The notes: a model not told the origin generated them from the letters alone. Shown: positions 16,015-25,377, numbered from the stretch's first letter. The stretch is 54,498 nucleotides of DNA from Pseudomonadales bacterium (GCA_028277965.1 JANQFF010000268.1:1-54498); one strand, 5' to 3'. A program made the numbers and translations.

Positions 16015-16884
16015 TTACGCTGCCGCGAGCTCGACAGAGACCGGCAGATGATCCGACACCCGGCAGTTCAGGACTTTGAAGTCCCTGACTTCGAGGCTCG
16101 GTGAAACCAGCACATGGTCGAGCGCCAGCGCAGGGCGCCAGGCAGGATATGTTGGTGTACCAGCATGAGCAGGTACCAGGCTCAGCTCCTGAAGCGGAGA
16201 ACCTTCCAGAAGATTGCTGACTGAACTGTTCATATCACCCATCAGCACGACATTCTGTTCATCCGCGAGACACTCGGCGATATAGGCAAGCTGTCGCCGT
16301 CGTGACCGTTCGCCAAGTGAGAGGTGCAGCATCACCACAACCAGATCGTTTCCCGCAAATGGCATCCGAAGGAACACGGCACCCCGCCCGGGAATTGCAC
16401 CCGGCAATTTGTGGTCTTCAAGACCTTCCGGCTGAACCCGGGTCAAGAGCCCATTGCCATGCTGGGCAATTGGACCGAGGTCCCGGTTCAGCTGGGTATA
16501 CCAGTACGGGAATCCCGCCTCTTCTGCGAGGTACTCAACCTGGTTTATAAATCCGCTGCGAAGGCTTCCGCCGTCAATCTCCTGAAGGCCGACGAGATCA
16601 TATGACGATATCAGTCGTGCTATCTCAGCCAGGTTGCGCCTGCGTGCCCCGTGCGGCAGAACATGTTTCCAGCCTTTGGTGAAATACTGCCGATAGGCAT
16701 CCGTCCTGATGCCAACCTGGATATTGAAAGACAGCAGACGTAACGAATCTGACGCCTGGTCAGTATCTACGCTGCTCTCGCCGTCCATGAACTCCGTATC
16801 CAATAGCTCGAGAGGACCGTGTGGCCACCCTGCAACCGGGTCAACTACCGGCGCTCTGTCCGTGCGCCGTGACCATGAAAACAT
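16015..16884 (-). CDS. Endonuclease/exonuclease/phosphatase (EEP) family protein
   Basis: 289 residues from the ATG at 16884, with GGGAG 7 nt upstream; a GTG at 16932 is an alternative without a clear signal. Family motifs are in order: LRLLSFNIQVG, YDLVGLQEIDGG (metal-binding Glu), VVVMLHLSLG, VVLMGDMNSS, ALDHVLVSP and the catalytic VSDHLPVSVEL. Substrates range from DNA and phospholipids to phosphate esters. No signal peptide is evident. The gene always lies near dsbA and cytochrome c4 in Pseudomonas, so this is the expected neighbour. Confidence 0.9.
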   Translation of the reverse strand: MFSWSRRTDRAPVVDPVAGWPHGPLELLDTEFMDGESSVDTDQASDSLRLLSFNIQVGIRTDAYRQYFTKGWKHVLPHGARRRNLAEIARLISSYDLVGLQEIDGGSLRSGFINQVEYLAEEAGFPYWYTQLNRDLGPIAQHGNGLLTRVQPEGLEDHKLPGAIPGRGAVFLRMPFAGNDLVVVMLHLSLGERSRRRQLAYIAECLADEQNVVLMGDMNSSVSNLLEGSPLQELSLVPAHAGTPTYPAWRPALALDHVLVSPSLEVRDFKVLNCRVSDHLPVSVELAAA

Positions 16885-16971
16885 GCCAGACTCCCATTCC
16901 TGATCTTTGATTCTAGGCAACCCAGTTGTCACGGACTGTGTTCTGCCTAACAGTTTTCAGCCGTTGACGCT

Positions 16972-17631
16972 TCAATCAGCCTTTGATTTGAGCGCACGTT
17001 CCTCGCTCACCAGATAGTCCGCAACCTCGAGCATTTTGGCGTTACCACCCGCCATCTGTCCGTCTATCAGGTATTTACCGGCCACCACCAGACTGGGCAC
17101 CCCGGTAATCCTGTATGCCCGGGTCAGCGCTTTCGACTGCTGGACTTTGCCACGCACGGAAAATGAGCCGTACGCGCCATCGAACGCTTCGCGTTCGACA
17201 TCCGCTTCGTTCTCGAATACCACCGCGAGGTTGTCGACGCGACGCAGATCCACACCCTGGGTGTGTAAACCATTGAATATCGGGGTATGCACCTGTTCTC
17301 CAACACCGAGCGCATCCGCCGTATAAAAAGCCTGGGCCATCAGCTCATAGTCGTTGTTGAAACTCGCAGGCACACGACGGAACAGTACATCTTCCGGTTG
17401 CCTTACTTTCCACGCTTCAACATAGGGATCGAAGTTGTAGCAGTGATTGCACATGTATGAGAACACCTCGACAACCTCAATCTTTGCCGGGTCCTGTACA
17501 TCGACTTCGATCGGCAGGCGTTGATAGTGAGTGCCTTCTACAAACTCGGAGACAGCGTACGCAAAACCACTACCGGTCAGCAGGGCAGCAACCACAAAGG
17601 TTCGTAGACTCAACGCCAAAATTTCACGCAT
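16972..17631 (-). CDS. dsbA: Thiol:disulfide interchange protein DsbA
   Basis: 219 residues with a signal peptide (about 1-26, FVVAALLTGSGFAYA). The thioredoxin-like fold carries the active site Cys61-Asn62-His63-Cys64 (YMCNHCYNF) and the cis-proline Pro179 (GVPSLVV). Most DsbA proteins have CPHC; here Pro is replaced by Asn, which could alter the redox potential of the disulfide. It forms disulfides in periplasmic proteins with DsbB as partner (not in the window). It lies 63 nt downstream of cytochrome c4 in the same direction, the order known from Pseudomonas. Confidence 0.93.
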   Translation of the reverse strand: MREILALSLRTFVVAALLTGSGFAYAVSEFVEGTHYQRLPIEVDVQDPAKIEVVEVFSYMCNHCYNFDPYVEAWKVRQPEDVLFRRVPASFNNDYELMAQAFYTADALGVGEQVHTPIFNGLHTQGVDLRRVDNLAVVFENEADVEREAFDGAYGSFSVRGKVQQSKALTRAYRITGVPSLVVAGKYLIDGQMAGGNAKMLEVADYLVSEERALKSKAD

Positions 17632-17694
17632 AGATAATTCACTCTGGAGACCGGCACACGCGATCGTACCCGGCCGGGCTGAACCTCTGCTGAA

Positions 17695-18315
17695 TCAGTT
17701 AAGCCCCTGCAGGTAATCTGCAAGCGCTGCAATTTCGGTATCTGTCAGACCTTCCGCGATGTCCCGCATCATGCCCCCGAACTCTTCGTCAGTGACCCGC
17801 TGCTTTTCGCGGTAAGCCGTCAACTGCGCGATCGTATAGCTCGGCGGCATTCCGCTCAGTGCAGGGAATCCTGCCTGGGGATTACCCTGGCCGGTTGGGC
17901 TGTGGCATGCGGTACAGGCAGCCACACCTTTACGCGCGATACCGCCGCGATAGATCTGGGTTGCCATGGCTATCTGATCGTCGTCTCCCGTTGCCTGCCC
18001 GAACTTGCCGCTTAAGCTTGCGTAGTACGCCGCCATGTCAGCCAGATCCTGGTCTGTCTTGCCAAAGAGCTGACCTGCCATCAGCGGGATTTCCCGCTCA
18101 CCGCTCTGAATCATCTGCAATTGGCGCAGAAGGTACATTTCGTTTTGACCAGCCAGATTGGGGTAGCTTGGATCCAGTGGTGTCGCTCCATCCTGGCCAT
18201 GACAGGCTGCACACGTGATCGACTGCGCCTGGCCCGCAGATGGGTTCCCGGCAGCTAATACAACCGGACTGATGAATCCCAGAAACAGAACAACGCTCAA
18301 TCTACCCAACATCAC
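17695..18315 (-). CDS. Cytochrome c4 (dihaem)
   Basis: 206 residues with a signal peptide (about 1-21) and two fused cytochrome c domains, each with a haem site: Cys35-Cys38-His39 (CAACHG) and Cys134-Cys137-His138 (CTACHSP). The axial methionines are plausible in IPLMAGQLFG and EEFGGMMRD. It is a periplasmic electron carrier that can feed terminal oxidases, and a cytochrome c oxidase cluster lies about 7 kb away. It is followed by dsbA and lies divergent from engB. Confidence 0.92.
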   Translation of the reverse strand: MMLGRLSVVLFLGFISPVVLAAGNPSAGQAQSITCAACHGQDGATPLDPSYPNLAGQNEMYLLRQLQMIQSGEREIPLMAGQLFGKTDQDLADMAAYYASLSGKFGQATGDDDQIAMATQIYRGGIARKGVAACTACHSPTGQGNPQAGFPALSGMPPSYTIAQLTAYREKQRVTDEEFGGMMRDIAEGLTDTEIAALADYLQGLN

Positions 18316-18371
18316 ATATCCCGATTAATCGATCAGAAGGCTTACGACCCGGACTGGTAGAATACCGGCCG

Positions 18372-18393
18372 GACCGCGCTTTTCAGCGCGCGG
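18372..18393. repeat. GC-rich hairpin near the engB start
   Basis: CCGCGC, the six-base loop region TTTTCA, then GCGCGCGG. It sits in the gap between the divergent cytochrome c4 and engB genes. It is REP-like in composition but lacks the GCGGCT core. Confidence 0.55.
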
Positions 18394-18420
18394 ATTATAT
18401 ACCAACACGAGCGAAAAAGT

Positions 18421-19029
18421 GTGTCTGCAGATCGGCAGCAGGATCGACTGGAAGCGGCTTTCCTGACAAGCGCTCCGTCTCTGAAACAGTGCCCCCGGGA
18501 CGACATTCCGGAAATTGCTTTTGCCGGCCGTTCAAACGCCGGGAAGTCTTCCGTGCTGAACACGATTACCGGTAACAAGAAGCTTGCCAAAGTATCCAAA
18601 ACTCCGGGGCGCACGCAGCTTCTCAATCTGTTCAGCCTTGCCTCGGGCGGCCGTCTGGTTGACCTCCCTGGCTACGGTTATGCCAAAGCCGGTAAACAGG
18701 CACAGGAAAAGTGGCAATCGGCCGTCAATCAATACCTTTCCCATCGGGACAACCTGCGCGCTCTCGTCATCGTGATGGACATCCGCCACCCCAACCAGCC
18801 GCTTGATCAGGAATTGATTGAATGGGCTGAAGCGTCGGAGTTGCCGACGCTGGTGCTTCTGAACAAGGCTGACAAACTGAGTTTTTCGAGACAGAAACAG
18901 GCGCTCAGCAAATTCCTGAATGCTTATCCAAACAGCCGCTATCTGGATGCTCTGGCGTTTTCAGCCCTGAAAGGAACCGGCAGGAAGGAGCTGATTGACA
19001 GGCTGATGTACTTGTTTGATCGCGGTTAA
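18421..19029 (+). CDS. engB: YihA/EngB family ribosome-assembly GTPase
   Basis: 202 residues from a GTG start; the upstream signal is weak (GAGCG). All GTPase motifs are present: G1 GRSNAGKSS (about 36-44), G3 DLPGYG, G4 NKAD and G5 SALKG, with PGRTQLLN for G2. It is an essential GTPase acting in large-subunit ribosome assembly. The stop codon falls inside a REP-like palindrome at 19022-19035. It faces polA tail to tail, with cytochrome c4 and dsbA behind, the Pseudomonas order. Confidence 0.95.
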   Translation: MSADRQQDRLEAAFLTSAPSLKQCPRDDIPEIAFAGRSNAGKSSVLNTITGNKKLAKVSKTPGRTQLLNLFSLASGGRLVDLPGYGYAKAGKQAQEKWQSAVNQYLSHRDNLRALVIVMDIRHPNQPLDQELIEWAEASELPTLVLLNKADKLSFSRQKQALSKFLNAYPNSRYLDALAFSALKGTGRKELIDRLMYLFDRG

Positions 19030-19041
19030 AACCGCTCCTGC
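19022..19041. repeat. REP-like palindrome holding the engB stop codon
   Basis: GCGGTT-AA-AACCGC (19022-19035), followed by the CTCCTGCA arm typical of the family in this window. The TAA of engB is inside it. Confidence 0.7.
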
Positions 19042-19061
19042 AAAGGTAGCCAGATTACTCT

Positions 19062-21770
19062 TTAATGTGCTTCGTCCCAGTTCAGACCCACACCCGCGTC
19101 GACCACAAGGGGCACATCGAGCTCGGCTGCAGACTCCATCATCTGGGACACTTCTGAAATGAGCTTATCCACTTCTTTTTCGGCGACTTCGAACACAAGC
19201 TCGTCATGGACCTGCATGAGCATCGCAGCTTCGATGTCACTGTCCTGGAGCCAGCTATACACCTGAATCATCGCGCGCTTGATGATATCCGCTGCAGTCC
19301 CCTGCATCGGCGCGTTGATGGCTGTTCGCTCTGCTGCCTGTCGCCGCTGCACGTGGCGTGCGTTGATTTCCGGAAGATAGAGTCTCCGTCCGAACACGGT
19401 TTCGACATATCCGGTCTCCCGGGCGTTAGCCCGGGTTTCGTCCATGTAGCGCCTCACCCCCGGATAGCGGTCAAAGTACCGGTCGATATATTCGCTGGCG
19501 AGTGTCCTGGAGATGCTGAGTTGACGACCGAGACCAAATGCCGACATACCGTAAATCAGGCCGAAGTTGATCGCTTTGGCACTGCGCCTTTCTTCGTCAC
19601 TGACCTCGTCCGTCGTTTTTCCGAATACCTCAGCGGCTGTTGCACGGTGGATGTCGAGACCCTCCGCAAACGCTTGTGTCAGATTGGTATCGCCCGACAG
19701 GTGCGCCATGATCCTGAGTTCTATCTGCGAGTAGTCCGCTGCCACCAGGCGCATCCCCGGCGGGGCGACAAAAGCCTGTCGGATTCGCCTGCCTTCGGCA
19801 TTACGAATGGGGATGTTCTGAAGGTTGGGGTCGGCCGACGATAGCCTGCCGGTCGCTGCAACCGCCTGATGATAGGACGTATGGATACGTCCCGTCTCCG
19901 GATTGATGTCCAGCGGTAGCTTGTCCGTATAGGTCGACTTCAGTTTCGCAAGCCCCCTGTACTCGAGCAGGGTGGCAGGCAGCTCATAATCGCGAGCCAG
20001 ATCAACCAGTACGGGCTCTGCGGTCGACGGCGCCCCTTTTGGAGTTTTCTTGAGTACCGGCAAACCAAGCTTCTCGTAGAAAATGTGTTGCAACTGCTTG
20101 GTGCTGTCCAGGTTGAATTCTTCGCCGGCCAGTTCCCAGGACTTCTCTTTGAGGCTTCCCAGCCGATCAGACAGTTCTGCGCTGTGCTGCTTGAGCAAAC
20201 GCCCGTCTACCAGGGCACCCTGACGCTCCACTGCCGACAATACAGGGACAAGCGGCATTTCGATGTTGAGGAATACACTTGCCAGTCCGGTTTCCGTCTC
20301 GACCTGTGGCCACAGAACCTGGTGCAGCCTGAGGGTGATATCGGCATCTTCAGCAGCATATTCAGCAGCCTGATCGACCGGGACATCATTGAATGTCAGC
20401 TGCTTCGCACCCTTTCCGGCTATGTCTTCATAGTGGATCGTTTCGTAGTTGAGATAGTAGGAGGCCAGCGCATCCATGTTGTGGCGTGTTGCAACACTGT
20501 TCAGGACGTACGACTCGAGCATCGTGTCGAACAGCGGCCCTTTCACGGTAACGCCATACCTCGCCAGAACACTCATGTCGTATTTCATGTGCTGACCTAT
20601 TTTGGTCAGCGTCTCGTCTTCAAGCACGGTCCGCAGTTCTTCGAGCACAACCTCCAGTGTCAGTTGCCCGGGGGCACCGGCGTAATCATGGCCCACCGGG
20701 ACATAACACGCGTCTCCAGGCGCTACTGCAAAAGAGAAGCCCACCAGTTCAGCAACCATGTAGTTGATGCTCGTGGTTTCGGTATCAAAGGCAAATTCCC
20801 CTGCATCACGCAGCTTTTCTACCCAGCCCTGCAGGTCGTCGAGCGTGGTGATGCAATCATAGTTTCGTTCAACGTCTTCAGGGGGCGGTGTGGCTTCTTC
20901 CGTTTCAGTTCCGAGTTCTTCAAGCCAGGGCTTGAACTCGAGCTCCGTGAAAAGATTTGTCAGCGAATCGGTGTCCTGTTCGCTCACCGTCAGCTCCGCG
21001 AGCCCCGTTTCAAGGTCCACATCACATTTGATTGTCGCGAGTTCTTTTGACATCGGAAGAAAGCCGACGCTGTCCCGAAGATTCTCACCCACTTTGCCTT
21101 TTATCGCCTCAGCGTTCTCCAGCACACCATCAAGCGATCCATACTCATTCAACCATTTGGCCGCGGTTTTCGGTCCGACCTTCGGCACACCTGGGATGTT
21201 ATCGACTGAATCGCCCATCAACGCGAGGTAGTCGATGATCTGTTCGGGTGCGACGCCAAACTTGTCCTGCACTCCGGCCACGTCCGTGATCGTCTCCGAC
21301 ATGGTATTAACGAGCGTGACGTGATCGGACACCAGCTGCGCCATGTCTTTGTCACCAGTAGAGATGACGGTGTCGCGTTTCGTCCTGGTCGCTTCAGCCG
21401 CAAGCGTGCCAATCACATCGTCCGCCTCGACTCCCGGAACAACCAGTAGCGGGATCCCCATTGCCTGAATGATTTCGTGGATGGGTTTGATCTGCTCTCT
21501 CAGATCATCCGGCATGGCCTCCCGGTTCGCCTTGTAATCCGCGTAAATCTCGTTGCGGAAAGAACCCCCGGAGGCATCAAACACAACAGCCAGCGTGCTG
21601 CCGGCATAGTCCTTGGCGAGTTTTCGGATCATCGATATCACACCGCGGACAGCACCTGTAGGCTGGCCCTCCCGCGTCGTGAGGTTGGGCAGAGCATAGT
21701 AGGCCCTGAACAGGTATGAAGATCCGTCGACCAGCACAACCGGTTTGTCGCTTTTTGCTTCTCCCGCCAT
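19062..21770 (-). CDS. polA: DNA polymerase I
   Basis: 902 residues from the ATG at 21770, preceded by AAGGA with a 5-nt spacer; an ATG at 21803 (913 residues) is the alternative. The N-terminal 5'-3' exonuclease starts at PVVLVDGSSYLFRAYYALP. The 3'-5' proofreading domain keeps FAFDTETTS, IGQHMKYDMSVL and YAAEDADITLRL, so its acidic set looks intact. The polymerase domain has VAADYSQIELR, SAKAINFGLIYGMSAFG and MQVHDELVFEV. It fills gaps after excision repair and replaces RNA primers. It converges with engB and is divergent from the DUF2782 gene. Confidence 0.96.
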   Translation of the reverse strand: MAGEAKSDKPVVLVDGSSYLFRAYYALPNLTTREGQPTGAVRGVISMIRKLAKDYAGSTLAVVFDASGGSFRNEIYADYKANREAMPDDLREQIKPIHEIIQAMGIPLLVVPGVEADDVIGTLAAEATRTKRDTVISTGDKDMAQLVSDHVTLVNTMSETITDVAGVQDKFGVAPEQIIDYLALMGDSVDNIPGVPKVGPKTAAKWLNEYGSLDGVLENAEAIKGKVGENLRDSVGFLPMSKELATIKCDVDLETGLAELTVSEQDTDSLTNLFTELEFKPWLEELGTETEEATPPPEDVERNYDCITTLDDLQGWVEKLRDAGEFAFDTETTSINYMVAELVGFSFAVAPGDACYVPVGHDYAGAPGQLTLEVVLEELRTVLEDETLTKIGQHMKYDMSVLARYGVTVKGPLFDTMLESYVLNSVATRHNMDALASYYLNYETIHYEDIAGKGAKQLTFNDVPVDQAAEYAAEDADITLRLHQVLWPQVETETGLASVFLNIEMPLVPVLSAVERQGALVDGRLLKQHSAELSDRLGSLKEKSWELAGEEFNLDSTKQLQHIFYEKLGLPVLKKTPKGAPSTAEPVLVDLARDYELPATLLEYRGLAKLKSTYTDKLPLDINPETGRIHTSYHQAVAATGRLSSADPNLQNIPIRNAEGRRIRQAFVAPPGMRLVAADYSQIELRIMAHLSGDTNLTQAFAEGLDIHRATAAEVFGKTTDEVSDEERRSAKAINFGLIYGMSAFGLGRQLSISRTLASEYIDRYFDRYPGVRRYMDETRANARETGYVETVFGRRLYLPEINARHVQRRQAAERTAINAPMQGTAADIIKRAMIQVYSWLQDSDIEAAMLMQVHDELVFEVAEKEVDKLISEVSQMMESAAELDVPLVVDAGVGLNWDEAH

Positions 21771-21844
21771 CTTTTCCTTTTCAGCCCCTTCTTCTCTAGA
21801 CATGGTTTTTGCTAACCCTGCCTTTTTGGTTCACCATTCTTACT

Positions 21845-22132
21845 GTGAAGATACTACAGCTCATTTGCATCAGTCTCGCTGCCGTGATCCTGGCTGGCGC
21901 CGGGTCACATGCGCTGGCCGAAGATGCCATCTCCGGCCCTGACGTGGTCATCATCGCGAGTGAGGATAAAGTCGTCTACGAGTTTCGTCAGAACGGGCAG
22001 TTACGAATGGTCCGTGTTGTTCCGAAATGGGGGAAACCCTACTACCTTGTCCCCAGAGACAACACCAAAGGATGGGGTGACCTGGAACGCGCTGACATGC
22101 TGCTTCCCCAGTGGGTCATCGCCGAGTTTTAG
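21845..22132 (+). CDS. DUF2782 family exported protein
   Basis: 95 residues from the GTG at 21845, which gives a proper signal peptide (MKILQLICISLAAVILAGAGSHALA); a TTG at 21809 would add 12 hydrophobic residues. The mature part is short and has the family pattern VYEFRQNGQLRMVRVVPKWGKPYYLVP. It is found next to polA and thrB in gammaproteobacteria. Its function is unknown. The downstream 3' end contains a tandem repeat. Confidence 0.85.
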   Translation: MKILQLICISLAAVILAGAGSHALAEDAISGPDVVIIASEDKVVYEFRQNGQLRMVRVVPKWGKPYYLVPRDNTKGWGDLERADMLLPQWVIAEF

Positions 22133-22151
22133 GCCGAGTTTTAGGCGGAGT
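22120..22151 (+). repeat. Short tandem repeat at the DUF2782 3' end
   Basis: The 12-13 bp unit GCCGAGTTTTAG, which ends in the gene's own stop codon, is repeated once immediately and a third time in diverged form (GCGGAGTTTC). Duplication of the end of the gene by slippage is likely. Confidence 0.65.
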
Positions 22152-22165
22152 TTCACCAGGTCCAC

Positions 22166-23143
22166 ATGAACGCAGTTACCCAGCTCGAATCCACCACCCT
22201 CGAAGAGGTCCTCGCCCCGTACGACGTGGGTACTCTCGCGCGCTACTGGCCCGCGGCCAACGGTATCGAGAACAGCAACTACTTCATACAGACCCAGACC
22301 CCGGCCGGGATCCGCGAGTACGTCCTGACAGTCATGGAACAACCGGCAAATGCCGGTGCAGCCTACGTGCCGATGATGGAACACCTGGAAGCGGGAGGAC
22401 TACCGGTAGCGCCACCAATGCGAACCCGGGAAGGCCTCTCATCTGCCGATCTTCTGGGCAAAGCAGCCATGCTGCAGCGGCGTATGTCGGGGAAACATAT
22501 CTACAATCCGACCCTGCGCCAGATTGGTGCCCTCGCGCGTTTCATTGCACGCATGCACAAGCGCATGGCCACAATCGATCTTGCGCTGCCTGAATACCCG
22601 CGAGATGTGACCTGGCTGGAAGAGCGTTCAGACATTGTGAGGGGATATGTGCCGTTCTCAGACCAGTCGCTCATCGAATCCACCGTCGAGAAGGTTGGCT
22701 CGATGCTTGGACGATCGGATGTCAGGACACTGCCGCGGGGCATGATCCATGGAGATCTTTTCAGGGACAACGTGTTATTCAACGACAGCGGGCTGACCGC
22801 TGTTCTCGACTTTCATCATGCCGCAACCGGTTTCCTGATCTACGACCTCGCCGTCGCTGCCAACGACTGGTGCAATGACGCCAGCGGTTGTCTCGACCCC
22901 GAACGAACATTGCATCTCCTGCGCGAATACCATCAGATCCGACCCCTTACGAGTTCAGAACTCTGGTTTTTTTCCGGGTTTACGCTCTACAGCGCGCTGG
23001 CTTTCTGGTTATCGCGGCTTGCCGTGGCTGTCCACCGGGACAGTTCGTTTATCCGGTTCAAAAATCCGGACGAATTCAAGCGTATTGTTGCCCACAACAA
23101 CCGTTACCAGTTCTATATAGATGAACGGAGACTGACGGTTTAG
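22166..23143 (+). CDS. thrB: Homoserine kinase, ThrB type II (phosphotransferase family)
   Basis: 325 residues. The protein-kinase-like fold shows ENSNYFIQT near the N-terminus, the catalytic loop MIHGDLFRDNVLF and the metal site LDFHHAATG. This is the Pseudomonas-type homoserine kinase, which phosphorylates L-homoserine in threonine synthesis. The ATG is 33 nt after the DUF2782 stop, so the two are probably co-transcribed. It is convergent with egtD across an 11-bp hairpin. Confidence 0.9.
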   Translation: MNAVTQLESTTLEEVLAPYDVGTLARYWPAANGIENSNYFIQTQTPAGIREYVLTVMEQPANAGAAYVPMMEHLEAGGLPVAPPMRTREGLSSADLLGKAAMLQRRMSGKHIYNPTLRQIGALARFIARMHKRMATIDLALPEYPRDVTWLEERSDIVRGYVPFSDQSLIESTVEKVGSMLGRSDVRTLPRGMIHGDLFRDNVLFNDSGLTAVLDFHHAATGFLIYDLAVAANDWCNDASGCLDPERTLHLLREYHQIRPLTSSELWFFSGFTLYSALAFWLSRLAVAVHRDSSFIRFKNPDEFKRIVAHNNRYQFYIDERRLTV

Positions 23144-23146
23144 CGG

Positions 23147-23171
23147 CGGCTAAAGAAAAATTCTTTAGCCG
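23147..23171. terminator. Bidirectional hairpin between thrB and egtD
   Basis: A perfect 11-bp stem, CGGCTAAAGAA and TTCTTTAGCCG with AAA loop, lies between the convergent genes and contains the egtD stop codon. Its left arm is a copy of the REP core. It could end transcription from both sides, although T-tracts are short. Confidence 0.7.
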
Positions 23172-24136
23172 TGATTGGCTTCGAGAAGATACAGAGCAAA
23201 CCAACCCCGCTCGTCTGTAAACACCCTGCTGACCCCAAATCCTGCTGCCGCCGACAGAGCTTCGAACTCAACCGGATCGTACTTGTAGGAGTTTTCGGTG
23301 TGCAGGGTTTCTTCGGCAGCGATGTGCACCACCTGACCGGCAACGTTGACCCGCTGGTCTTCCAGGCTTCTCAGGAACATCTGAATACGACCAGCTTCAC
23401 TATCGTAAGCGGCTTCATGGACAAACTTGTCGAGCTCAAAGTCAGCGTCGAGGGCGTCATTCAGATGTGCAAGAACGTTGAGATTGAACTCGGCCGTGAC
23501 ACCTTCACTGTCGTTGTAAGCACTCTCCAGCACCGATGCCGTCTTTTTGCGATCAACCCCAATGATGAGCGCACCGCCATCACCAACCGTCTGACGAACG
23601 TTTGTGAGGAACGCCCGCGCATCACGCGGTTCGAAATTCCCGATACTGGAGCCCGGGAAAAAGCCAACTTTCTTCAGCGCCTGGACAGCAGGCGGTAATT
23701 CGAATATCTGGGTTATGTCAGCACAGACCGGGTAGACATGCATACCGGGAAAGTCGTCGTACAACGCTTGCGCGTTTATCTGCAGGTGGTGGTGAGAGAT
23801 ATCGACAGGCACATATGCTACCGGAGACACGGACTCGAGCAGTTTGCGCACCTTCATCGAGCTGCCACTCCCGTATTCCACCACACAAAGATTACCCTCG
23901 AGCGTTGCTGCAATCTCCGGCAGAAACTCGTCGAATAAAGCCATTTCCGTGCGGGTGAGGTAATACTCCTCAAGCTCGGTTATCTGCTCGAAAAGATGTG
24001 AGCCCCTGGCATCGTAGAAGTACTTTGGTGAAATGAACTTCGGCGAGCTGGTGAGCCCGTCAAGCACCTCAACTGCCATGTCATCCTGGTCGGGTTTGTA
24101 GTCGTAGAATTCGTACTGCGCGTTGTCTGAGCTCAT
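23165..24136 (-). CDS. egtD: L-histidine N(alpha)-methyltransferase EgtD
   Basis: 323 residues. Typical EgtD features: KFISPKYFYDARGSHLFEQI, ELEEYYLTRTEMALF, the SAM-binding VVEYGSGSSMKVRKLL and the loop GFFPGSSIGNFEP, then DRKKTASVLESAYNDSEGVTAEFN. It makes three SAM-dependent methyl transfers onto histidine to give hercynine, the first step of ergothioneine synthesis. Its ATG overlaps the EgtB stop as ATGA, so the two genes are coupled. It is the last gene of the cytochrome oxidase-egt run and ends in the bidirectional hairpin. Confidence 0.95.
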   Translation of the reverse strand: MSSDNAQYEFYDYKPDQDDMAVEVLDGLTSSPKFISPKYFYDARGSHLFEQITELEEYYLTRTEMALFDEFLPEIAATLEGNLCVVEYGSGSSMKVRKLLESVSPVAYVPVDISHHHLQINAQALYDDFPGMHVYPVCADITQIFELPPAVQALKKVGFFPGSSIGNFEPRDARAFLTNVRQTVGDGGALIIGVDRKKTASVLESAYNDSEGVTAEFNLNVLAHLNDALDADFELDKFVHEAAYDSEAGRIQMFLRSLEDQRVNVAGQVVHIAAEETLHTENSYKYDPVEFEALSAAAGFGVSRVFTDERGWFALYLLEANHG

Positions 24137-25377
24137 TCGGGGAGCCCCTTTGCCAATCTAATCCCCGAGAATTGCCAGCGGTCTGCCGGGTAAAAGAAGT
24201 TCCTGTAGGTAAGTCGGGCATGGTCGCGGGGTGTTGCACACGAAGCTCCGCGCAGCACGAGCTGGCTGCTCATGAACTTGCCGTTGTACTCACCGAGGGT
24301 GCCAGGCAGAGTTTTGTATCCGGGGTAAGGGCCATAGCTGCTTCCTGTCCATTGCCAGACGTCTCCGTACATCTGACGGATGAGACCACCGCTTTCCGGA
24401 CAATGGCCGGGATGATATCGCCCGGATTCCACAAAGGTGCCTTCAACGTCAAGGTCTTGAGCGGCCCGTTCCCATTCGAATTCGGTCGGGAGTCGAACAC
24501 CTTTCCACGTGGCATACGCAAATGCCTCATGCGCACTCGCATGTACGACCGGCAGGTGCGGGTCAAGACGGGACAACCCGTCGAGCCGGTACTCGAACCA
24601 CTCGCCTTCGACCGCCCGCCAATAGAGAGGGTGCGACCAGGCATCGTCTAACACCGTTGCCCACCCTTCCGAAAGCCAGAGTTCGGCACGTTCATACCCG
24701 CCGTCCTGGATAAACTCGAGGTACTCCCCATTGGTCACCAGGCGGTCCGCCAGCGCAAATGGTTGCAGCAGCACCTCGTGGCAGGGGTACTCGTTGTCGA
24801 AGCCAAACCCTTCCGGGCCACCAATCGCTGAGATGCCACCGTCAAAACTCACAAACGTCATATCAGCTGAGCCAGCAGGGTTCTCTTCCGCCCGCTCCCG
24901 GTAAACAGGGTAGAGCGGGTTGTTGCCGAAGTTGTATTTGAGATCAGTGAGCAGGAGTTCCTGATGCTGCTGCTCATGATTGAGACCGAGTATCACCCGC
25001 GACACCACATCAGGATTTTCACTACCCAGCAGCGTTTCCATCTGTTCGTCGACTGACTCGCGGTAATCCATCACCTCCGCCACCGTCGGCCGGGAAAGAT
25101 ACCCACGCTTCGGTCTTGGAAATGGGTTGCCGACGCCGTTGTAGTAGGAATTGAACAGGTATTCGTAACGCTCATCGACTGACCGGTAACCGGACAATTC
25201 CGATTTCAGGATGAATGTTTCGAAAAACCAGGTTGTGTGCGCCAGATGCCACTTGGGTGGACTGGCGTCGTCCATGGGCTGAACGCCGAAGTCTTCAGTC
25301 TCTAGCGGCTCACATAACTTCAGAGTCTGCTGACGTACGGTCCTGTATCGATCAACAATGTCTACACAATCTAGAAT
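24133..25377 (-). CDS. egtB: Ergothioneine sulfoxide synthase-like EgtB, non-canonical start
   Basis: Frame of 414 codons if counted from the ATT at 25377; the first ATG is at 25275 (380 residues). Upstream of that ATG the same frame encodes VDRYRTVRQQTLKLCEPLE and EDFGVQP, which continue smoothly into MDDASPPKWHLAHTTWFFET and match the start of EgtB proteins. No ATG, GTG or TTG lies between the upstream TAG and 25275. DinB-like iron ligands are visible (KWHLAHT; HEQQHQELLL), followed by the sulfatase-modifying-factor/FGE-like domain. It joins hercynine to a sulfur donor. Its stop overlaps the egtD ATG. Confidence 0.9.
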   Translation of the reverse strand: MLDCVDIVDRYRTVRQQTLKLCEPLETEDFGVQPMDDASPPKWHLAHTTWFFETFILKSELSGYRSVDERYEYLFNSYYNGVGNPFPRPKRGYLSRPTVAEVMDYRESVDEQMETLLGSENPDVVSRVILGLNHEQQHQELLLTDLKYNFGNNPLYPVYRERAEENPAGSADMTFVSFDGGISAIGGPEGFGFDNEYPCHEVLLQPFALADRLVTNGEYLEFIQDGGYERAELWLSEGWATVLDDAWSHPLYWRAVEGEWFEYRLDGLSRLDPHLPVVHASAHEAFAYATWKGVRLPTEFEWERAAQDLDVEGTFVESGRYHPGHCPESGGLIRQMYGDVWQWTGSSYGPYPGYKTLPGTLGEYNGKFMSSQLVLRGASCATPRDHARLTYRNFFYPADRWQFSGIRLAKGLPE

